This document shows, in pieces, positions 58,640 through 64,000 of a stretch of 64,000 nt of DNA. The DNA is from UBA6197 sp047638075. GTDB lineage: Bacteria > Pseudomonadota > Alphaproteobacteria > Rhodobacterales > Rhodobacteraceae. Below the pieces are notes generated by a model. The model did no database searches. It was not told the DNA's origin and was given only the letters and a program-made list of their open reading frames with translations. Location: positions 1 to 64,000 of the forward strand of contig NZ_JBLJBV010000082.1 of NCBI RefSeq assembly GCF_047638075.1, given 5' to 3'. The translations under genes and the position numbers were made by a program. Every line of letters begins with the position of its first letter. The stretch's first letter is position 1.

Positions 58640-61600
58640 ATGGCGACGATACTGCTTTCGGCTGCCGGTGCCGCGATGGGTGCGGGTTTTGGTGGCACGG
58701 TTCTGGGCCTGTCGGGGGCGGTGATCGGGCGCGCTGTGGGGGCGACGCTGGGGCGGGTGATTGACCAAAGGTTGTTGGGGTCGGGGTCTGCCGCAGTGGA
58801 AACCGGTCGGGTAGACCGGTTCCGCCTGACTAGTGCCTCGGAGGGCGAGGCGCTGGGGCGGCTTTGGGGGCGGATGCGCGTTTCAGGGCAGGTGATCTGG
58901 GCCACACGCTTTTTTGAGACATCAAAGAAGCAACGCGGCGGCAAGGGGGCCCCGCGCCCTACGGTGACGTCGTTCAGCTATTCGGTCAATCTGGCGCTGG
59001 CGCTGTGCGAGGGTGAAATTTTGCGCGTAGGCCGCATCTGGGCGGATGGTATGGAGGTCGCGCGGGACGGTTTGAACATGCGCGTCTACACCGGGGCAGA
59101 AGACCAGCAGCCCGACCCGAAGATTGAGGCGGTTGAAGGTGCCGGCATGGCGCCTGCGTATCGCGGTGTGGCCTATGTGGTGTTTGAGGATCTTGCGCTG
59201 GAGCAATTTGGCAACCGCGTGCCGCAGTTCAGCTTTGAGGTGGTGCGCCCGGCGCAGGGCGATCTGATTGAGGCGGTGCCTGATCTGGTGCGCGGCGCGC
59301 AGGCGGTGGCGTTGATACCTGGCACCGGCGAGTATGCGCTGGCCACAACCCCGGTGCATTACAACAAGGGATTGGGCGAGCAAGTCGCGGCCAATATCCA
59401 TAGTCCCTCTGGCGTGACCGATTTCAGCGCGTCACTGATGGCGCTGGCGGAAGAACTGCCCAACTGCGGGGCGGCGTCTTTGGTTGTGTCGTGGTTTGGC
59501 AGTGATCTGCGTTGCGGCGAGTGTGCGGTGCAGCCAAAGATCGAGGATGCGCGGTTTGACGGCAATGCAATGCCTTGGCGTGTGTCGGGCCTTCAGCGCG
59601 GCGATGCGGTCGAGGTGGCGCGGGTTGACGGACGGTCGGTCTATGGTGGGACGCCCGCGGATGCGGCAGTGATCGAGGCGATCAAGGGGCTGCGCACGCA
59701 GGGAAAGGCGGTGACGTTTTACCCGTTTATCCTGATGGAGCAGTTGGCAGGCAACGCGCTGCCGGATCCCTGGAGCGGAGTTGTTGGGCAACCGCCACTG
59801 CCCTGGCGCGGGCGGATCACGCTGTCAAAAGCGCCGGGACGAGAGGGCAGCGCCGATGGCACGGCCTTGGCCGCGACCGAGGTGGCGGCGTTCTTTGGTA
59901 GTGCTGCGATAGGTGATTTTGCGCCGGGTGGCGGAAGTGTGGCCTATTTAGGGCCGCAAGAGTGGTCGCTGCGGCGCTTTATCTTGCACTATGCGCATTT
60001 GTGCGCGCTTGCGGGTGGGGTTGAGGCGTTCTGTATCAGCTCTGAAATGGTTGGGTTGACGCAGATCCGGGGTGAGGGGGGCACCTTTCCGGCGGTCACG
60101 GCGCTGCGCGCACTTGCCGCCGATGTGCGTGCGATACTGGGGCCGAACTGCAAGATCGGCTATGCGGCCGACTGGAGCGAGTATTTTGGTTATCAGCCGG
60201 GTAATGGCGACCGGTACTTTCACCTCGACCCGCTTTGGGCTGACCCGAATATCGATTTTGTGGGGATCGACAATTACATGCCCCTGTCCGATTGGCGCGA
60301 GGGCGAGCAGCATGCCGACGCGCATTGGGGTGCGATCCATAGCCTGGAATATCTGCGTGCCAACGTGGCGGGCGGCGAGGGTTATGACTGGTATTACGCC
60401 TCGGATGCGCATCGCGATGCGCAAAGGCGCACCCCGATTGAAGATGGCGCGTATGGCGAGCCATGGGTCTGGCGCTACAAGGACATTCAGGGCTGGTGGC
60501 AAAACCCCCATCACGAGCGGATAGATGGGGTGCGCCAGCCGGAACCAACGGCCTGGGTGCCGCAATCCAAGCCGATCTGGTTTACCGAAATGGGGTGCGC
60601 TGCGGTGGATAAGGGCACAAACCAGCCCAACAAGTTTCTGGACCCAAAATCATCGGAGTCGAGTCTGCCGCATTATTCTGATGGGCGACGCGATGAACTG
60701 ATCCAGATGCAATACCTGCGCGCGATGGTGGATTATTGGGGAAATACCACCAACAACCCGGTTTCAGAGGTCTATGCCGCGCCGATGGTCGATATGACGC
60801 GGGCGCATGTCTGGGCCTGGGATACGCGGCCTTTCCCGCAGTTTCCGGGTAACACCGATGTCTGGTCGGACGGCGAAAATTATGCGCGTGGCCATTGGAT
60901 ATCGGGGCGGGTGACGGCGCAGCCTTTGGCCAGTGTCGTGGCGGAAATCTGTGAGGCGGGCGGGCTGAGCCATGTCGATGTCAGCGGGCTGTTCGGGCTG
61001 GTGCGTGGCTATTCGGTTGCGGGTGGGCAAAGCGGGCGGGCGGCGCTTCAACCGTTGATGATTGCTTATGGATTTGAGGCGGTCGAGCGCGATGGGCAGG
61101 TTGTGTTTCAGATGCGAACGGGTCGTGTCATGGCAGAACTGACCAGTGAACACCTGGCCTTGCAGGAGGATGCCAGCATCGAGACGCAGCGCTCGCCGGA
61201 GGTGGAGATCGCGGGCCGCGTGCGGCTGTCTTATGTCGAGGCCGAGGGTGATTATGAGATACGCGCGGTTGAGGCGGTGTTCCCCGATGAGAGGTCAGGT
61301 GGGGCGGCAGCCTCGGAGGTGGGGCTGGCGCTGACCCGTTCAGAAGGGCAGCGCATCGTGGAGCGTTGGTTGGCCGAGGCACGGGTGGCGCGCGATGGTG
61401 CGCGCTTTGCACTGCCGCCGTCGCTGGGCCACTTGGGTGCTGGTGATGTGATCCGGCTTTCACTGCCGGAGGGTGCGCGGCGCTATCGCGTGGACCGGGT
61501 TGAGCAGGCAGGCGCTTTGGCAGTTGAGGCGGTACGGGTGGAGCCGGCGATCTATCGCGCCTCGGATGAGGCAGAAGAACGGGTGATGCCGCGGCCGTTT

Positions 61601-62542
61601 GCGGCGCCCGTTCCGGTGCTGTCGGTATTTCTGGATCTGCCGCTTTTGACCGGCAAGGAAGACCCATATGCGCCCCATCTGGCGGTAACGGCCACGCCTT
61701 GGCCCGGCAGCATAGCGGTTTACGCCGCTGGCGAGGATGCAGGCTATGCGTTGAATCGGTTACTGGACGGACGGGCGGTGATTGGTCAGACGATGACCGA
61801 ATTGGCGGCTGCGCGGCCCGGTCTGTGGGACCGGGGCACACCATTGCGGATCAGGATCAAGGGGGGTGCGCTGGAAACAGTGTCACAACTGCGATTGTTG
61901 GAAGGCGCCAATGCGATGGCGATTGGCGATGGCACCTCGGATCTGTGGGAGGTGATCCAGTTTGCGCAAGCGACGCTGATTGAGCCTGGCCTGTGGGAGG
62001 TTGGCCAGCGGCTGCGCGGGCAGGCGGGGACCGATGGGGTGATGCCGCCAAGTTGGCCCGCCGGCAGCACTGTGGTTTTGCTGGATGGCGCGCCCGAACA
62101 AATTGACCTGGCGCCCCGTCTGCGCGGATTGGTGCGGCATTACCGTATTGGCGCGGCGCAGCGTGGCTATGACGACCCGTCCTATATCCACCAGATCCGC
62201 GCGTTTGCCGGGGTTGGTTTGCGGCCCTATGCGCCTTGTCATTTGCGCGCTGTCTGGGCGGGAAACGATCTGTCGCTGGGCTGGGTGCGCCGCACACGCA
62301 TTGACGGCGATAGCTGGGCGGCGGTTGACGTGCCGCTGGGCGAGGGACGCGAGGGGTACCTGCTGCGGGTTGTGCAGGAAGGCACGATCCGGCGAGAGGT
62401 CATGACCGCTACCCCTTCATGGGTCTACCCCGAGGCACTACGCGCCGGAGACGGGCTTTCGGGGCCGTTTGAAATTCAGGTTGCACAACTGTCCGATACC
62501 TACGGGCCCGGACCCTTTGCGAGGATTGATATCAATGTCTGA
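58640..62542 (+). CDS. GTA g15, host-specificity/megatron tail protein, 1300 aa
   Basis: The largest GTA protein, at the tail tip. It begins with a glycine/alanine-rich membrane-like N-terminus (AAMGAGFGGTVLGLSGAVIG) that may insert into the recipient membrane. A hub domain follows (about 100-330) and then a TIM-barrel-like glycosidase domain with WSEYFGYQPGNGDRYFHLDP, IDFVGIDNYMPLSDWREGEQ and IWFTEMGCAAVDKGTNQP. The C-terminal half contains phage tail-J-like and beta-sandwich parts that contact the cell surface. Length is typical. GAAGGAG precedes ATG 58640. Confidence 0.94.
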   Translation: MATILLSAAGAAMGAGFGGTVLGLSGAVIGRAVGATLGRVIDQRLLGSGSAAVETGRVDRFRLTSASEGEALGRLWGRMRVSGQVIWATRFFETSKKQRGGKGAPRPTVTSFSYSVNLALALCEGEILRVGRIWADGMEVARDGLNMRVYTGAEDQQPDPKIEAVEGAGMAPAYRGVAYVVFEDLALEQFGNRVPQFSFEVVRPAQGDLIEAVPDLVRGAQAVALIPGTGEYALATTPVHYNKGLGEQVAANIHSPSGVTDFSASLMALAEELPNCGAASLVVSWFGSDLRCGECAVQPKIEDARFDGNAMPWRVSGLQRGDAVEVARVDGRSVYGGTPADAAVIEAIKGLRTQGKAVTFYPFILMEQLAGNALPDPWSGVVGQPPLPWRGRITLSKAPGREGSADGTALAATEVAAFFGSAAIGDFAPGGGSVAYLGPQEWSLRRFILHYAHLCALAGGVEAFCISSEMVGLTQIRGEGGTFPAVTALRALAADVRAILGPNCKIGYAADWSEYFGYQPGNGDRYFHLDPLWADPNIDFVGIDNYMPLSDWREGEQHADAHWGAIHSLEYLRANVAGGEGYDWYYASDAHRDAQRRTPIEDGAYGEPWVWRYKDIQGWWQNPHHERIDGVRQPEPTAWVPQSKPIWFTEMGCAAVDKGTNQPNKFLDPKSSESSLPHYSDGRRDELIQMQYLRAMVDYWGNTTNNPVSEVYAAPMVDMTRAHVWAWDTRPFPQFPGNTDVWSDGENYARGHWISGRVTAQPLASVVAEICEAGGLSHVDVSGLFGLVRGYSVAGGQSGRAALQPLMIAYGFEAVERDGQVVFQMRTGRVMAELTSEHLALQEDASIETQRSPEVEIAGRVRLSYVEAEGDYEIRAVEAVFPDERSGGAAASEVGLALTRSEGQRIVERWLAEARVARDGARFALPPSLGHLGAGDVIRLSLPEGARRYRVDRVEQAGALAVEAVRVEPAIYRASDEAEERVMPRPFAAPVPVLSVFLDLPLLTGKEDPYAPHLAVTATPWPGSIAVYAAGEDAGYALNRLLDGRAVIGQTMTELAAARPGLWDRGTPLRIRIKGGALETVSQLRLLEGANAMAIGDGTSDLWEVIQFAQATLIEPGLWEVGQRLRGQAGTDGVMPPSWPAGSTVVLLDGAPEQIDLAPRLRGLVRHYRIGAAQRGYDDPSYIHQIRAFAGVGLRPYAPCHLRAVWAGNDLSLGWVRRTRIDGDSWAAVDVPLGEGREGYLLRVVQEGTIRREVMTATPSWVYPEALRAGDGLSGPFEIQVAQLSDTYGPGPFARIDINV

Positions 62543-63245
62543 CACAAACCGACTGGCGCTGCCCCTGCTGCAACCCGCGCAGGCGCAAAAACATGTAACT
62601 GTGAATGAGGCGCTGACCAGACTGGATGGTTTGGTCAATATGGTGATGGCGTCAAACAGCCTGTCAGTGCCGCCAACTGTCGTGTTGGACGGCGCAACCT
62701 ACGGAATTCCTGCGGGGGCGGTGAACGTCTGGGCCGGACAGGCCGGAAAAGTGGCGATCGGCAGCAATGGCGGCTGGGTGTTTGTCAGTCCGCGCGCAGG
62801 ATGGCGCACATTCATTGCCGATGAGGGGTGTCAGGCGATACATGATGGCACGGGCTGGGTCTCTGGTGCGCTAAGCCTTTCGCCCTTTGGTGCGGGGCTG
62901 AGTGCGCGGGTTGTTGAGATTGATCATGTGATTTTGGCGGGTGCCACTTCGCAAAGCGCAGCCGTTATTCCCAGCCATTCCATGGTGATCGGGGTCAGCG
63001 CGCGGGTAATTTCCGCGATTGGTGGCACGCTGACCTCTTGGGAGTTAGGAAACATAGGCTTTACGAACCGATTTGGGGCGGGTCTGGGCCTGGCGCAGGG
63101 AAGCTGGGTACGCGGCTTGCTGTCGCAGCCGATGACCTATTGGGCACCTGAAACGTTGTTGCTAAGTGCGGTGGGGGGGGACTTTGCAAGTGGGGCAGTG
63201 CGGCTTGCCGTTCATTACCTTGAAATTTCGCTGCCATCGGAATGA
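62535..63245 (+). CDS. DUF2793 protein, GTA-associated, 236 aa
   Basis: The N-terminus LALPLLQPAQAQKHVTVNEA, then LTRLDGLVNMVM, is diagnostic of DUF2793, with VWAGQAGKVAIGSNGGWVFV and PRAGWRTFIADEGCQAIHDG further on. The family is found at the end of GTA clusters and in phages as a spike or fibre attachment protein (the GTA head-spike genes have related N-termini). It overlaps g15 by eight bases, so it is expressed with the cluster. Role in particle adhesion is inferred. Confidence 0.85.
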   Translation: MSDTNRLALPLLQPAQAQKHVTVNEALTRLDGLVNMVMASNSLSVPPTVVLDGATYGIPAGAVNVWAGQAGKVAIGSNGGWVFVSPRAGWRTFIADEGCQAIHDGTGWVSGALSLSPFGAGLSARVVEIDHVILAGATSQSAAVIPSHSMVIGVSARVISAIGGTLTSWELGNIGFTNRFGAGLGLAQGSWVRGLLSQPMTYWAPETLLLSAVGGDFASGAVRLAVHYLEISLPSE

Positions 63246-63248
63246 CGG

Positions 63249-63536
63249 ATGCGTCAGCTTTGCCATGGTGACCTGTCGGGGGCAGCGCGCGCGCTGATGC
63301 GCGAACCCGACCGCGCAGGGGCCATGCAGCGCCTGTTGCAGCAAGCGCATGCTGCCGATCAATTCCGAAAACGAACCGGAAGGTGCCATCCTGACTGGGG
63401 CAATGGCACGTTGGCCGCAAGCGCACGCACCGTACCTTTGCCACCTGAACCCTATTTGTCAGATACCGCATATCTGGCCTGTCTGGCTGAGGTGATTGCT
63501 GGAATTGACGTTTGGCGCAGGGCGCGGCAAAATTAA
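63249..63536 (+). CDS. Small conserved protein (DUF7742-like), 95 aa
   Basis: Starts three bases after the DUF2793 stop. The product MRQLCHGDLSGAARALMREP continues with AGAMQRLLQQAHAADQFRKR, TGRCHPDWGNGTLAASA and YLSDTAYLACLAEVIAGI. This pattern of arginine-rich helices with 'G..HP.WG.GSL..A' recurs beside GTA clusters in Rhodobacteraceae, as I remember it, but has no known function. It is soluble, with no signal peptide. Confidence 0.65.
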   Translation: MRQLCHGDLSGAARALMREPDRAGAMQRLLQQAHAADQFRKRTGRCHPDWGNGTLAASARTVPLPPEPYLSDTAYLACLAEVIAGIDVWRRARQN

Positions 63537-63617
63537 TATCTTTTCCCGCAGCTTTCCTTCCGATATGCGAGGCAGCACCTATGTGATAGTCTGAAAACGC
63601 ATCCCAAGGAGCCTGCA

Positions 63618-64000
63618 ATGTCTAAAACCTACCCTGCCGAGCTTCACCCGAAGGTGACGACCGTAGATCCGGTTTGGGCGCGTATTTGCGACGAGGCCCG
63701 TGATGCGGTGCGTGATGAGCCGCTTTTGGGTGGATTGATCCATTCGGGTTTGTTGCATCATAAAACGATGGAACGCGCGCTGGCCTATCGGTTTTCGCTT
63801 AAGCTCGCCTCGGGCGAGATGAGTGAGCAGATCTTGCGCGAAATTGCAGACGAAGCCTACAGCGAGGATGTGCTACTGGGGCAAGCGGCACGCGCAGATC
63901 TGGTAGCTGTCTATGACCGCGACCCCGCATGCCATAGATACCTGCAACCCATCCTTTTCTTCAAAGGATATCAGGCACTTCAAGCATACCGTGTGGCACA
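63618..64000 (+). CDS. cysE: Serine O-acetyltransferase, N-terminal part (runs off the window)
   Basis: ATG 63618 follows AAGGAG. The 127 residues present are the helical N-terminal domain of CysE: PVWARICDEARDAVRDEPLL, then GGLIHSGLLHHKTMERALAY, RFSLKLASGEMSEQILREIA, VYDRDPACHRYLQPILFFKG and YQALQAYRVAH. The left-handed beta-helix with the active site would lie beyond 64000. The enzyme makes O-acetylserine for cysteine synthesis. A cysE gene next to the GTA cluster fits the usual Rhodobacterales arrangement. Confidence 0.93.
   Translation, partial: MSKTYPAELHPKVTTVDPVWARICDEARDAVRDEPLLGGLIHSGLLHHKTMERALAYRFSLKLASGEMSEQILREIADEAYSEDVLLGQAARADLVAVYDRDPACHRYLQPILFFKGYQALQAYRVA

Larger units (their letters stand above)
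48504..63245 (+). mobile_element. Gene transfer agent (RcGTA-type) structural cluster
   Basis: Genes g1 to g15, including g3.5 and g10.1, are present in the order of the Rhodobacter capsulatus GTA, all on the plus strand and all open. They are packed with frequent ATGA or TGATG overlaps. They encode packaging, head, connector, tail tube, tail assembly, baseplate and receptor-binding functions; no integrase, replication or lysis gene is included. GTAs are domesticated prophages that package random host DNA in small heads. The lack of an integrase or attachment site and the flanking by housekeeping genes show vertical inheritance, not a prophage. Regulators (GafA, CtrA) and lysis genes would be elsewhere. 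Confidence 0.95.

Noticed and set aside
48504..63245. The phage-like genes at the right end as an ordinary prophage
   Set aside because: Order and content match the R. capsulatus-type GTA; there is no integrase, replication, lysis or attachment site, and flanks are housekeeping genes.

Overview
The window looks like chromosomal DNA of an alphaproteobacterium of the Rhodobacteraceae (Rhodobacter/Roseobacter relatives). The main reason is a complete gene transfer agent (GTA) structural cluster of the Rhodobacter capsulatus type (48.5-63.2 kb). The high-GC coding style and the gene order rpsF-rpsR-rplI, fabD-fabG-acpP...fabF-mltG, and the cysE start next to the GTA cluster agree with this. No species call is attempted.

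Layout. (1) 0-2.5 kb is accessory DNA: an IS3-type transposase tail, a fragment of a P4/D5-type primase, an inverted repeat, two small unknown genes, and a tight three-gene operon on the minus strand that includes a DUF2158 protein. (2) 2.48-13.31 kb is a compact integrated element bounded by a 15-bp direct repeat, whose right copy is the 3' end of a tRNA-Ser(CGA) gene. It encodes a tyrosine integrase, an AlpA-like regulator, a P4-type primase/helicase followed by a GTGCA-rich putative origin, and a HK97-fold head and packaging module (neck-like protein, TerL, HNH, capsid, protease, adaptor, portal). There are no recognisable tail, lysis or repressor genes. This is the content expected of a capsid-forming phage satellite (cf-PICI-like), and it is the most interesting system in the window. 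(3) 13.7-14.65 kb holds several scrambled IS3-family remnants. (4) 14.7-21.9 kb is a phosphate-related block: a minus-strand operon (DUF4956, VTC polyphosphate polymerase domain, PiT phosphate transporter, phytase-like esterase) next to an ECF sigma/anti-sigma pair and a divergent S8 peptidase. The sigma gene and the peptidase gene are each interrupted by an in-frame TAG.

(5) 22-48.3 kb is core chromosome: tRNA-Leu(CAA), a VTT/DedA-like membrane protein with DsbB, gyrA, an outer membrane barrel, trmFO-gluQ, a tandem glycine riboswitch controlling gcvT-gcvH-gcvP, tpiA, tig, ribosomal proteins L9/S18/S6, and the fatty acid genes fabD, fabG, acpP, fabF with mltG. A SbcD-like nuclease and a long SMC-like ATPase (YhaO/YhaN type) sit between acpP and fabF. 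(6) 48.5-63.2 kb is the GTA cluster, genes g1 to g15 in canonical order and all open, followed by a DUF2793 protein, a small conserved protein and the start of cysE, which runs off the window.

Taken together, the window carries two separate HK97-type head systems. One is a domesticated, vertically inherited GTA with its own tail. The other is a tail-less integrated satellite that must obtain tails from elsewhere. All functional statements come from reading the protein sequences. No database search was run, and base-composition remarks are visual impressions.
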